A stretch of 64,000 nt of DNA. Source: Streptomyces sp. DT2A-34 (GTDB taxonomy: Bacteria; Actinomycetota; Actinomycetes; Streptomycetales; Streptomycetaceae). The notes beneath the pieces were generated by a model. That model ran no database searches. It was given only the letters and a program-made list of their open reading frames with translations, and was not told the origin of the DNA. The translations under genes and the position numbers were made by a program. Positions 7,671 to 15,704 of the stretch are shown one piece after another. The stretch spans positions 9,838,001 through 9,902,000 of the forward strand of contig NZ_JASTWJ010000001.1 of assembly GCF_030499515.1 (NCBI RefSeq), in the 5' to 3' direction. Position 1 is the first letter of the stretch. Every line of letters begins with the position of its first letter.

Positions 7671-8958
7671 TTCCAACCCAGGTGGGTTGAGGTTCACGGG
7701 CGCTCGAACGGCTGGCGGCCGCTGTCACCCCTCCGGCACCGGCTGTACGCCGGGGGCGGGGGATCCCGCCCTGTCCTGCCGCGACGTTGTTCGCTGCGTT
7801 CTCATCCGCGTTGCAGGTGAAGCCGCAGGACACGCAGACGAAGTCGGCTTGGCTCTTGCGCGACTTCTTCTCGATCCACCCGCAGGCACTGCACCGCAGA
7901 GACGTAAAGGGCGCGGGAACGTCCTCGACCCGGCCCGGAGCCTTGTGCTCGGTGCGCTGCCGCAGCAGGCCCCAGCCCTGCGCGAGGATGCCCCGGTTGA
8001 GCCCGGCCTTCTGCCGTACGTTCTTGCCCGGCTCGGCGAGGGTTCCCTTCGCCGAGCGGGTCATGTTCTTGATGTTCAGCTTCTCCAAACGGACCACATC
8101 GTAGGAGCGGGCGAGCATGGTGCTGGTCTTCTCGCACCAGTCCTTGCGCCGGTTCGCCTCCCTGGCCTTGAGCTTGGCGGCCCTCGCGTACTCGGCGGTC
8201 TTCCTCTCACTGCCCTTCGGAGCGCGGGCGGCACGCTGCTGATGCTTACGGATCTGCGCCCGCTCCTTGACCGTGAGCTGCGGGCAGTTCAGCTTCCGGC
8301 CGTCCGAGAGGGCGGCGGTAATGGTCACGCCCCGGTCGATGCCGATGACCTCACCCGTGCCGGGCGCGTCGATCGGCCTGGGGACGACGGCGAACGCGAG
8401 GTGCCACTGCCCGTTGCGGAAGGTGACCCGGAACGTCTTCGCGGCGGGCAGTTGGGCGCCCTTGCCCTTGGCGCTGAGCCGGAAACGCACCCACCCGCAG
8501 CCGGGCACCTTCACCTGCGCCCACCGCCGGTTCAGCTTCTGCACCACGACCGAGCGGCCCATGACCTGCTTGCCGGTCTTCGCGTTCAGCTTCGGCGAGC
8601 CGTCCTCGCTGTACTCGGGGACGCGGTCGGCACCGATGACCCGGAAGCCCTCGTGCCGGAACTTCCTGCGCCAAGTCGGCTCGCCGAACCCCGAGACGAA
8701 GCGGGCGTTCTTGGCCTTGGCGAAATCCTTCAGCGCCTGCTGCTGGACATCGGCGTTCCCGGCCCCGAGCCACTCGTTCTCGCGTCGGGCCTCGGTGAGC
8801 TGGCGGCACTGCTCGGCGAAACCGGGAGCGGTTTTCCGTCCACGACGCCAGTGCGAGTGCTGCTCGACGGCGAGGTTCCACACGTACCTGGCGTGCGCGC
8901 AGTGCGTGAGCATCTGCTCTGCCTGCGCGGGCGTCGGGTACATCCGGAAACGTGACAT
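7657..8958 (-). CDS. tnpB: TnpB RNA-guided nuclease (IS605 OrfB)
   Basis: A 433-residue TnpB starting MSRFRMYPTPAQAEQML (longer starts up to 9000 are possible). RuvC residues are all visible: D208 in VIGIDRGVTITAAL, E292 in VVRLEKLNIKNM and D385 in NADENAANNVAAG. The zinc finger is C356/C359 and C375/C378 (CSACG and CVSCG). Family length is 350-450, so it looks complete and catalytically competent. TnpB proteins are RNA-guided DNA endonucleases that use an omega-RNA made from the 3' end of their own gene and flanking DNA. Its stop codon lies inside the right-end hairpin. No tnpA is nearby. Confidence 0.92.
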   Translation of the reverse strand: MSRFRMYPTPAQAEQMLTHCAHARYVWNLAVEQHSHWRRGRKTAPGFAEQCRQLTEARRENEWLGAGNADVQQQALKDFAKAKNARFVSGFGEPTWRRKFRHEGFRVIGADRVPEYSEDGSPKLNAKTGKQVMGRSVVVQKLNRRWAQVKVPGCGWVRFRLSAKGKGAQLPAAKTFRVTFRNGQWHLAFAVVPRPIDAPGTGEVIGIDRGVTITAALSDGRKLNCPQLTVKERAQIRKHQQRAARAPKGSERKTAEYARAAKLKAREANRRKDWCEKTSTMLARSYDVVRLEKLNIKNMTRSAKGTLAEPGKNVRQKAGLNRGILAQGWGLLRQRTEHKAPGRVEDVPAPFTSLRCSACGWIEKKSRKSQADFVCVSCGFTCNADENAANNVAAGQGGIPRPRRTAGAGGVTAAASRSSAREPQPTWVGIPLF

Positions 8959-9126
8959 GCCGTGAACCCAGCCCACACGTTCCCCTACCGGGCAGATCAT
9001 CGATCAACATCACCTGTGTGAGTGACCGCTCCCGGCAGCCGACCCGCCCGCCACCAGCCGCAGGACCCTCAACTCCCCCTCACCACCGACCTGTTTGCGG
9101 TTCTCCTCGGCACCGTGGACGGCGAC

Positions 9127-9153
9127 GCCGAATCGCCCTGACGGCGATTCGGC
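9127..9153 (-). other. Perfect 11-bp hairpin in left end of TnpB element
   Basis: GCCGAATCGCC (9127-9137) pairs with GGCGATTCGGC (9143-9153) around CTGAC. It sits upstream of tnpB in the predicted left end, where IS605-type elements carry a subterminal hairpin recognised by TnpA. It could alternatively act as a terminator for incoming transcription. Confidence 0.5.
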
Positions 9154-9228
9154 TTCCCCTGCCTCGCTTACGCGGGAGCGGGCATTCACCCCGGCCCTCA
9201 AGGACCGGGCACCCTGCCCGAAAACAAG

Positions 9229-9878
9229 GTGGATGTGCGCGGGACGGAAGTGACTGATGTCCGTCCTGCTGATCAGGTCACCGACCGGACCGTCCATCGG
9301 GATCGCGTAGCCGCGTGGCGCGATTGCGCACGCAGTACGTGCCGTCCGCCCGCGTCCGGTACAGCGCGCGCAGCCGGGCCTCGTCGATCTCCGGCAGCTG
9401 CGCCTCGTAGGCGCCGTCGGCGTCGGCCTGCCACACGTCCAGGACGATGTCGGGCAGAGGCGTGCCGTCGAGGTCGAGGACCCGGCCGGTGATGAACAGC
9501 GGCGTGCCCGGGATGCCGTCCAACATGTCGGCTCCGAAACCGGCCCGTCGGAGAGCCGTCGATGTGGAACGGACCGAGCACCGTCGCCGGAGTGGCGTCC
9601 GTCGAGAAGTGGTGGTTCAGCTGGACGACGAGCGTGCTAAGACCCAGGACGTCGGAGGCGAGGATGAACTCCTGACGCTTGTCGTCACTGATCCGGCCGG
9701 TCGCCGTGAGCCATTCGACGGCAGCCGCCCACTCCTCCTCCGTCAGCCCGACCTCGCGGGCGTACGCGTGGAGGTGCCGCACCAACGCTGTCATCAGCTC
9801 GGCGAGCCGGGGCGAGTGCGCCGTGGCCCACCGCTTCACCGCCAGGTCGCTGAGGTTGTCCTCCGTCGCGAAGGCCAT
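9229..9878 (-). pseudogene. Intradiol ring-cleavage dioxygenase, frameshifted and 3'-truncated
   Basis: The start at 9878 follows a good GAGGAGG and gives MAFATEDNLSDLAVKRWATA, then the N-terminal helical domain of catechol/hydroxyquinol 1,2-dioxygenases (FSTDATPATVLGPFHIDGSP). After a frame change near 9545 follow LDGIPGTPLFITGRVLDLDG and VLDVWQADADGAYEAQ. After another near 9320 follow the iron-ligand region PMDGPVGDLISRTDISHFRP and AHIH. The gene then breaks at about 9229 where the TnpB element begins. Intact enzymes (280-300 residues) open catechols between the hydroxyls using Fe(III). Lost C-terminus and two frame changes make it inactive. Confidence 0.8.
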
Positions 9879-10050
9879 GGAATCCTCCTCGATTCGTTCC
9901 GGCCTCGACCGCTGTACGGACATGAGTCCGTACAGCGGACACATACTGGCGCATGGTTGACTCGTAAATCAAGCCCTTGGGCGGCTGCGTTGGAGCCAGG
10001 CTCGGGTTGGGCCGATCGGACTGCTGTCCGCACCCGGGAAATGCGTGGCC

Positions 10051-10130
10051 CGTCACCGACCGGTGACGAGCCGAGGAACCGCGAGGAACCGCGAGGAACC
10101 GCGAGGGATCGCGAGGGATCGCGAGGATCC
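10051..10130. repeat. Palindrome plus six tandem 10-bp repeats
   Basis: CGTCACCG-AC-CGGTGACG (10051-10068) is a perfect 8-bp stem downstream of the NTF2-like gene. It is followed directly by six head-to-tail 10-base units (10071-10130): three of the type GCGAGGAACC, two GCGAGGGATC and one GCGAGGATCC. The palindrome may terminate the minus-strand gene. The tandem array has no obvious role. Confidence 0.85.
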
Positions 10131-10137
10131 GGAGAGG

Positions 10138-11124
10138 TCAGAACATCGTGTTGTCGTTGGCGGAGGTGGCCGGGACGTCCTGTAGGACGTCCCAGTGCTC
10201 GATGATCTTGAGCTCGCCATTCTTCTGCTTCTTGACCCGGAAGATGTCCACGACGGACTGCCCACGGTCCTCGGGACTGAGGCGGTAGTGCGCGTGGATG
10301 GCGACGTAGTCCTTGTCGGCGATGACGCGCTTGCGTTCCACGATCAGGTTCGGGAACTGGCGGAAGAAGTTGGTGAACTGCTCACGCAGGCCGGCCGAGC
10401 CGCTGGGGATGGTCGGGTTGTGCTGGTAGTACTCCGGCGCGAGGTACTTGACGGCGTCGGGGTTCTTGTCGACGAGGAGGGTGTCGAAGTAGCTGGTGGC
10501 GATCTTCTCGCTGAGGTGTGTCTGCCAGCGGGGACCGCTGGGCTGGTTCGTGTGCGGGTTGCTGACCGTGCCGAACATGTCGTTGCCGTTGACGCTGGTC
10601 GCCGGCACGTCCTGGACCGTGTCCCAGTGCTCGGCGATCATGCCGCTCTTGGGGTCGAAGCGGAAGATGTCGACCACGGCCGTGCCACGGGTGCCGGGCT
10701 CGTAGACGGGGTTGGAGTGCACCAGGACCAGGTTGCCCTGGGCGAGGACCCGCTTGACGTTGTACTGGTGGTCCGGGAAGCGGGCGGTCCAGTCGCGAAT
10801 GAAGTTCTTGATCGCTTCCCGGCCGTTGGGGGCGGCGGCGTTGTGCTGGATGTAGTCCTCGCGGATGTACCGGTCGGCGACCTTGAGGTTGCCCTCCTCG
10901 AAGAGCTGGGTGAGGACGTGGACGGCGACGCGCTTGTTGCGCTCCTGCGTGGCGGGGCTCGTGTACGAGGCGTCGAGGCCGAGGCCCAGGCCGCTGTGGG
11001 ACGGCGTGGAGGCGGAGGCAGTGGCCGTGGCGGCAGGTGCGACGCCGGCCACGGCTCCTACGGTCGCCGCAGCCAGGAGGGTGGCTATGGCTCTACGGGG
11101 CAGCCGGCTGGTGCTGTTCGACAT
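10138..11124 (-). CDS. Secreted protein with two SnoaL/NTF2-like domains
   Basis: 328 residues. Residues 1-35 form an exported signal (RRAIATLLAAATVGAVAGVA, then a run of alanines). Two homologous NTF2-like halves follow: the first has YIQHNAAAPNGREAIKNF, VVDIFRFDPKSGMIAEHWDT and VQDVPATSVNGNDMF, the second YYQHNPTIPSGSAGLREQF, VVDIFRVKKQKNGELKIIEH and LQDVPATSANDNTMF. The repeated DVPATS-N-DMF tails show an internal duplication. SnoaL-like folds act as cyclases, isomerases or ligand-binding proteins; for this secreted tandem form no substrate is known. It lies upstream of no clear operon partner; the next gene (YceI-like) is about 95 bases upstream on the same strand. Confidence 0.85.
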   Translation of the reverse strand: MSNSTSRLPRRAIATLLAAATVGAVAGVAPAATATASASTPSHSGLGLGLDASYTSPATQERNKRVAVHVLTQLFEEGNLKVADRYIREDYIQHNAAAPNGREAIKNFIRDWTARFPDHQYNVKRVLAQGNLVLVHSNPVYEPGTRGTAVVDIFRFDPKSGMIAEHWDTVQDVPATSVNGNDMFGTVSNPHTNQPSGPRWQTHLSEKIATSYFDTLLVDKNPDAVKYLAPEYYQHNPTIPSGSAGLREQFTNFFRQFPNLIVERKRVIADKDYVAIHAHYRLSPEDRGQSVVDIFRVKKQKNGELKIIEHWDVLQDVPATSANDNTMF

Positions 11125-11218
11125 GGGGGGTTCTCCAATGATGCGCGGACGGCGGTGAACGCGTCGGCGGGTGTCTGGTGGGAGATCGGGCGTAAAGGGC
11201 GAGGCTGCCCGTGTGGGC

Positions 11219-11926
11219 TCAGGCGCGGTCGAAGGTGAGGAGGAACTCGATGTTTCCCTCGTCCTCCACCGTGATCCCGCCGAAGTTGGGTGCGTCCACG
11301 CCGTAGTCGGCGAAGGTGACCGGGATGGAGCCGTTGACCCGGAAGCCGTCGGCGGTGCGCTGGGCGTCGAGCTCGAAGGAGACCGTGTTGGTCTCGCCGT
11401 GGACGGTCAGCTCGCCTGTGGCCTTGGCGCTGACCTGCTCGCCCACCGCCGGAGCAGAGCCGAAGTCGACGGGCTCGGTGAGCTCGAACGTGGCCTCCGG
11501 GTAGCGCTCGGTGTTCATGACCCGGCCGCGGAACTGGCCGTCGCGCTGGTCGGAGTCGCTCTTCACCGAGGCGAGGTCGACGGTGAAGGATCCGCTGACC
11601 GCCCGGTTGCCTTCGATCTCCAGCTCGCCGGTGACCTTCTCGGTACGGCCCACCGCCGTGACGTTCTGGCCGAAGAGGACTTCGTCGACCCGGTAACCGG
11701 CCTGCGAACCGCTGCCCACCCGCCAGGCACCCTCGACATCCTCCCCGGAACCCGAGGAACTGCCGGAGGAGTTCGAGCCTGGCGGGTCGTCGAGCGAGAG
11801 GGCGGCCGGTGGCTTGTCCTGGACGTAGTTGATGTAGATGTAGGGGCCCGCCGTGCACAGCACGGCGACGGTGGCCACACCGGCGATGAGCCAGCGCTTC
11901 CAGTGCCTGCGGATGCTGCCTGCCAT
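11219..11926 (-). CDS. Membrane-anchored YceI-family lipocalin-like protein
   Basis: 235 residues with one N-terminal membrane anchor (WLIAGVATVAVLCTAGPYIY), a Ser/Gly linker and a YceI domain: GSQAGYRVDEVLFGQNVTAV, SGSFTVDLASVKSDSDQRDG, FELTEPVDFG, then FADYGVDAPNFGGITVED. YceI proteins bind isoprenoid or other amphipathic ligands in a lipocalin-like barrel, and extracytoplasmic forms are common in Streptomyces. It begins about 100 bases downstream of the SDR stop and is probably co-transcribed with that gene from the TetR-controlled promoter. A long overlapping frame in another register covers it, but this frame has the clear family signal. Confidence 0.88.
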   Translation of the reverse strand: MAGSIRRHWKRWLIAGVATVAVLCTAGPYIYINYVQDKPPAALSLDDPPGSNSSGSSSGSGEDVEGAWRVGSGSQAGYRVDEVLFGQNVTAVGRTEKVTGELEIEGNRAVSGSFTVDLASVKSDSDQRDGQFRGRVMNTERYPEATFELTEPVDFGSAPAVGEQVSAKATGELTVHGETNTVSFELDAQRTADGFRVNGSIPVTFADYGVDAPNFGGITVEDEGNIEFLLTFDRA

Positions 11927-12022
11927 GGTGTCTCCTATGTGTTTTCGGGTTCAATTGAAGTTTCAAGTACTTGGTCGCGCGTCGCCCTGGGGCGAAAGGG
12001 GTTGCTGCGGCCGTGCGCGGGC

Positions 12023-13016
12023 TCAGCCGTGGCTGGCGAGCGGGATGGGGTCGGTCCAGGAGCTGCTCGGAGACCTGCCAGAGTCGCTCGGCCGCCTCCG
12101 GATCCAGGGCGTGCGGCGCGACCCCGGTGTTGGTGCCCGGCTGGTGCAGTGGGGCCTCATTGCAGTCCTCGAAGTACCGGCCGCTGATGCCGTCGAGCAA
12201 GGGTGAGGTGGCCAGCAGGGCGGAGGTCGCGGCGCCCTGTTCGACCGATTTGAAGGACATCTCGGGCAGGGGCGTTCCTTCGCCGAGGACGGCTTGCAGG
12301 TGGGTCATGAACAGGCCCATCCGGGCCTCGTCCATGTAGCGCCCCAGGTTGGTCTGGATCCCTCCGGGCATCAGTGCGTTGGCCGTGATCCCGTCTGCGG
12401 CCCATCGCCGGCCGGCCTCGACCGCGAACAGCACGTTTGCGGTCTTGGACTGGCCGTACGCCAGCCACGGGTCGTAGGGCCGCTCGGTGAAGTGGAGGTC
12501 GTCGAAGACGACGGGTGAGAACAGGTGCCCGCTGGAACTCACCGACACCACCCGGGCACCGTCGGCCGCCGCGAGTGCCTCGTGCAGCCCGGTGGTCAGG
12601 GCGAAGTGCCCCAGGTGGTTGGTGGCGAACTGCAACTCCCAGCCCTGGGGTGTGCGGCTCTCCGGGGCCGCCATGACCCCGGCGTTGTTGACGAGGATGT
12701 GCAGCGGGCCGTGCCAGGCGGCGGTGAACGCGCGGACGGACGCCGGATCGGTCAGGTCCAGGGCGGCGACCCGTACGCCTTCGGAGCCGGTGGTGGCCCG
12801 GATGTCCTTCGCGGTGCGATCGCCGGCGGCGGTGTCCCGCACGGCCAGCGTGACCTCCGCGCCGGCGCCGGCCAGTGCTCGGGCGGTCTCCACGCCGATG
12901 CCCGACGCCGCCCCGGTGACGACAGCGCGGCGGCCCGTGAGGTCGATGCCCGCGATGACGTCGGAAGCCGTGGACCGGCTGGTGAACGGAGTGGTGATGC
13001 CTGTCCTCATGGCCAT
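12023..13016 (-). CDS. SDR-family NAD(P)-dependent oxidoreductase (retinol-dehydrogenase-like)
   Basis: Starting at 13016 the frame gives an SDR of the retinol-dehydrogenase/light-dependent reductase-like group: VVTGAASGIGVETARALAGA, LDLTDPASVRAF, LVNNAGVMAAPE, FATNHLGHFAL, then catalytic SSSGHLFSPV and YGQSKTANVLF. Homology runs to about residue 320 (AERLWQVSEQLLD). In the annotated frame no stop follows and the frame stays open antisense-free to 11085 through the YceI gene, giving a 643-residue ORF. A neighbouring frame stops at 12023 after PIPLASHG, the length expected for the family. I therefore suspect a single-base slip near 12050 and give 12023 as the natural end. Divergent from the TetR gene and probably repressed by it. 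Confidence 0.8.
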
Positions 13017-13049
13017 TCTCGCAATGCTCCCTGTTTGCTACGCTCGAAG

Positions 13050-13095
13050 CGGAGGTGCCTCCGGTTGCTTGAAACTTTAAACGGAGGGTCCTCCG
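13050..13095. promoter_or_regulatory. Two copies of palindrome CGGAGG-N2-CCTCCG, TetR operator candidates
   Basis: CGGAGGTGCCTCCG (13050-13063) and CGGAGGGTCCTCCG (13082-13095) are near-identical perfect inverted repeats, 32 bases centre to centre (three helical turns). They occupy the 102-base gap between the divergent SDR gene and the TetR-type gene. The arrangement is what is expected for autoregulated TetR repressors controlling a divergent gene. Confidence 0.8.
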
Positions 13096-13118
13096 ATTGT
13101 CCAGAAGGAAGGAAAGCT

Positions 13119-13694
13119 GTGACCGCCACCACACGCGGACTGCGTGCTGACGCGCGACGCAACCGGGAACGCCTGCTCGAAGCCGCGGGGCGCGCGTTCT
13201 CCGAGACCGGCACCGACGCGTCCCTCGAGGCCATCGCCAAGGACGCCGGCGTGGGAATCGGCACGCTCTACCGGCACTTCCCCACCCGCGAGGCCCTGCT
13301 CGAGGCCGCCTACCGCAATGAACTCGCCCGGGTCTGCGACAGCGTCACGGAACTGCTCGCAGAGCTCCCGCCCGACCAGGCCATGCGGAGGTGGATGGAC
13401 CTGTTCATCGACTACCTGGCCACCAAGCAGGGCATGGCGGACGCACTGAAGGCCGTCATCGCCTCCGGCGACGAGGATCCGTTCGCCGAGAGTCTCGACC
13501 GGATCAGCACGGCCATCAGCACACTGCTGCACGCCGGGGCCGAAGTGGGAGTTCTGCGCTCGGACGTGGACCCGCTCGATGTCGGGTTCAGTCTCGGGGG
13601 TGTCCTGCTGATCACGAGTGACAAGGGGCTGCGCGACCGCGCGGGCCGCATGCTCGACCTCCTGCTCGACGGGCTCCGCTACCGCTCCGGCTGA
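13119..13694 (+). CDS. TetR/AcrR-family transcriptional repressor
   Basis: 191 residues from a GTG at 13119 preceded by GAAGGAAGGAAA. The N-terminal HTH is textbook: RRNRERLLEAAGRAFSETG, SLEAIAKDAGVGIGTLYRHF, PTREALLEAAYRNEL. The C-terminal domain (MDLFIDYLATKQGMADALK to LLDLLLDGLRYRSG) is of the transcriptional-regulator SbtR-like type. It is divergent from an SDR gene with two identical palindromes between them, so it most likely represses the SDR/YceI unit and itself. The ligand is unknown. The ORF is intact. Confidence 0.92.
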   Translation: MTATTRGLRADARRNRERLLEAAGRAFSETGTDASLEAIAKDAGVGIGTLYRHFPTREALLEAAYRNELARVCDSVTELLAELPPDQAMRRWMDLFIDYLATKQGMADALKAVIASGDEDPFAESLDRISTAISTLLHAGAEVGVLRSDVDPLDVGFSLGGVLLITSDKGLRDRAGRMLDLLLDGLRYRSG

Positions 13695-13791
13695 TGCGTC
13701 CGGGCGGGGAAGGCGTCCGCGCTCGGCCTCGCCTGACGGCACGCCTGCGGCGGTGCACACCGACTCAGAGAACGACGAACAGGAGAAGAGC

Positions 13792-14467
13792 ACGCGGCTG
13801 GGCGTACACATCACCCGCTTCAACCACCCGGACGGCCCGGCCGCCCTCGGCCCCGAGCCGGCGGCGACGGGTGAGGCGGCGGAGGCGGCGGACGTCAGTC
13901 GGCTCTCGGTCATGGACCACTACTTCCAGATGGAGGCTTACGGGCTGAGCGCGACGGAGCCCATGCTGGAGGGCTACATCACCCTCGGCCACCTTGCTGC
14001 CCATACGTCGACGACACGACTGGGGCTGCTGGTCACCGGGGTGACCTACCGTCATCCTGGCCTGCTGGGCAAGATCGTCACCTCTCTCGACGTGCTCTCC
14101 GGCGGCCGGCCTTCCTCGGGATCGGCGCGGCCTGGTACGAGCGCGAGCACACGGGTCTGGGCGTGCCGTTCCCGCCGGTCGCCGAGCGCTTCGAGCGGCT
14201 GGCGGAGACCCTGCGGATCTGCAGGCAGATGTGGGACCCGCAGGACAACGGCCCCTTCGCGGGCGACCATTACCAACGCCGCCATCCGCAAGACCGTCCT
14301 CTACATGGACCCCAGCGGTACGCTCGACGGCTTTGCCGAGGCCATGGCCCGAGTACGCCGAGCTGGGCATCGACGAGGCCATCGTCGCGCCGCCGGGCGG
14401 GGCTCCCGCCCAGTGGATCGAGCGCCATGTAGCCCCCGCGGCACGCGCGCCGGCCCAGCTGGGCTGA
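13792..14467 (+). pseudogene. LLM-class flavin oxidoreductase, start codon lost and internally deleted
   Basis: The protein sequence RLGVHITRFNHPDGPAALGP, LSVMDHYFQMEAYGLS, TTRLGLLVTGVTYRHPGLLG and TSLDVLSGGR is a clear LLM/F420-type enzyme. Where relatives have ATG-CGG-CTG-GGC the sequence has ACG-CGG-CTG-GGC (13792), with an AGGAG ribosome site still in front. The frame changes near 14112. After FAGDHYQ (near 14276) roughly a third of the protein is missing before TVLYMDPSGTLDGFAEAMA and the end GIDEAIVAPPGGAPAQ. Three independent lesions make it a dead gene. It converges on ligB. Confidence 0.8.
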
Positions 14468-14474
14468 CGGCGTA

Positions 14475-15323
14475 TCACCGGCTCAGGTTCTCGAACAGCA
14501 CCATCCCGGCCGCCGTGTTGGACGCCGGTACGTGGTAGGCCTCGTACACACGGCGGATCCGGGGTCCCAGCGCGCCGCGCATGATCAGCCACATGATGAG
14601 CTCGATGCCTTCGGAGCCGGCTTCGCGGATGTACTCCTCGCGCGTCAGCGCGGCCAGTTTCTCGGGGTCGTGCTCGATCGCGTCGAGGAACATCCGGTCG
14701 AAGTCCTGGTTGATCAGTCCCGCGCGGGCGCCGGCGAGCTGGTGGGACATGCCGCCGGTGCCGAAGACGGCGACCTTGAGGTCCTCGGGGAAGGAGCGGA
14801 TGGCCTCGCCGAGCGCGCGGCCGAGGGCCAGGCACCGCGCGGCGGTCGGCTGCGGATACTGGATGACGTTGACCAGGAGGGGGACCACCGCGCAGGGCCA
14901 GCGTTCGCCGGGGTCGGGGCAGTACACCGACAGCGGAACGGTCAGGCCGTGGTCGACGTCGAGTTCCTGGTAGACGGTCAGGTCGAAAGAGGCGTCGATC
15001 AGGCTCTTGACGAGGTGGTCGGAGAACTCGGGGGCGCCCGTGACCGTGGGCACCGGGCGGCTGCCCCATCCTTCGTCGGCCACCCGGTACGACTCGGCCG
15101 TCCCGAGCGCGAAGGCCGGGGTGACGCTCATGTCGACGGCGTTGGCGTGGTCGTTGTAGATGACGACCGCGACGTCAGGGGTGTGCCGGGCCATCCACTC
15201 CCGCGCCGGTGTGTATCCGTCGAACAGCGGCTTCCAGTACGGGTCTTGCGTCTTCCCGTGGTCCATGGCCGCACCGATCGACGGCACGTGCGAGGTCGCC
15301 AGACCCCATATCACCTCAGCCAA
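14475..15323 (-). CDS. ligB: Class III extradiol dioxygenase, LigB-type catalytic subunit
   Basis: 282 residues of the LigB superfamily: WGLATSHVPSIGAAMDHGKT, DVAVVIYNDHANAVDMSV, ELDVDHGLTVPLSVYCPD, VAVFGTGGMSHQLAGARAGL and DRMFLDAIEHDP. The histidines of SHVPSIG and NDHAN and a downstream glutamate form the usual Fe(II) site. The likely start is a TTG (15323) that overlaps the ligA stop by eight bases with GGGAGGGCGG upstream. LigB together with LigA opens protocatechuate or gallate-type rings at the 4,5 position. The operon with a GalB-like hydratase supports a protocatechuate/gallate route, but the exact substrate is inferred. Confidence 0.88.
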   Translation of the reverse strand: MAEVIWGLATSHVPSIGAAMDHGKTQDPYWKPLFDGYTPAREWMARHTPDVAVVIYNDHANAVDMSVTPAFALGTAESYRVADEGWGSRPVPTVTGAPEFSDHLVKSLIDASFDLTVYQELDVDHGLTVPLSVYCPDPGERWPCAVVPLLVNVIQYPQPTAARCLALGRALGEAIRSFPEDLKVAVFGTGGMSHQLAGARAGLINQDFDRMFLDAIEHDPEKLAALTREEYIREAGSEGIELIMWLIMRGALGPRIRRVYEAYHVPASNTAAGMVLFENLSR

Positions 15324-15672
15324 AGTTCCGCCCTCCCGCTTTCAGCGCCTGCGCGAACTCCTCGGTGGTCATGCCGGTGAACACCCCGCCGAGGTACTGC
15401 ATGGACTTCTGGTCGACCATGGCGAGCTTGAAGACGTAGAAGATGGAGCCGCCCAGCTCCATCATCCGGTTCCAGTCCCGCCGCAGAACGGCGTCCCGCT
15501 GCTGGGCCGTGAGCCCGTACGTCTCGCAGTACGCGGCTTCGTCGGCTTTGAACCTCTCCCGGTTCTCGGCGTCCTTGAGGGACCCGCAGAGCCGGTTCAA
15601 CGCTCGGCCGCGGCGGTTCTCCGCGGCGTCGAAGACGTAGGTGCCGGGGACCCGGGGTGTGGTGCTGGACAT
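15316..15672 (-). CDS. ligA: Class III extradiol dioxygenase, LigA-type small subunit
   Basis: 118 residues starting MSSTTPRVPGTYVFDAAENR and continuing RGRALNRLCGSLKDAENRER, FKADEAAYCETYGLTAQQRD, then RDWNRMMELGGSIFYVFKLA. This is the helical LigA alpha subunit that caps the LigB active site. It ends in QALKAGGRNFG with a TGA overlapping the ligB start, implying translational coupling and equal subunit production. The upstream SDR gene ends 32 bases before it. Confidence 0.9.
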   Translation of the reverse strand: MSSTTPRVPGTYVFDAAENRRGRALNRLCGSLKDAENRERFKADEAAYCETYGLTAQQRDAVLRRDWNRMMELGGSIFYVFKLAMVDQKSMQYLGGVFTGMTTEEFAQALKAGGRNFG

Positions 15673-15704
15673 GCTGTTCTTCTCCTCTCCGGTGTTGATG
15701 ACGG

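Larger units (their letters stand above)
7640..9228 (-). mobile_element. IS200/IS605-family TnpB-only element (IS1341 type)
   Basis: The element consists of an intact tnpB gene, a right-end hairpin overlapping its stop codon, and about 270 bases of non-coding left end. No tnpA (Y1 transposase) is present, so mobility would need one in trans. The right end is put at 7640 because the minus strand reads TCAA there, just after the hairpin, as in IS608-type ends. The left boundary (about 9228) is inferred from the point where the neighbouring dioxygenase gene loses its homology (after FRPAHIH). Left-end hairpin: 9127-9153. Confidence 0.7.

Noticed and set aside
10071..10130. Possible CRISPR array
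   Set aside because: Units are 10 bases with no spacers and no cas genes; it is a simple tandem repeat. No CRISPR array was seen in the window.
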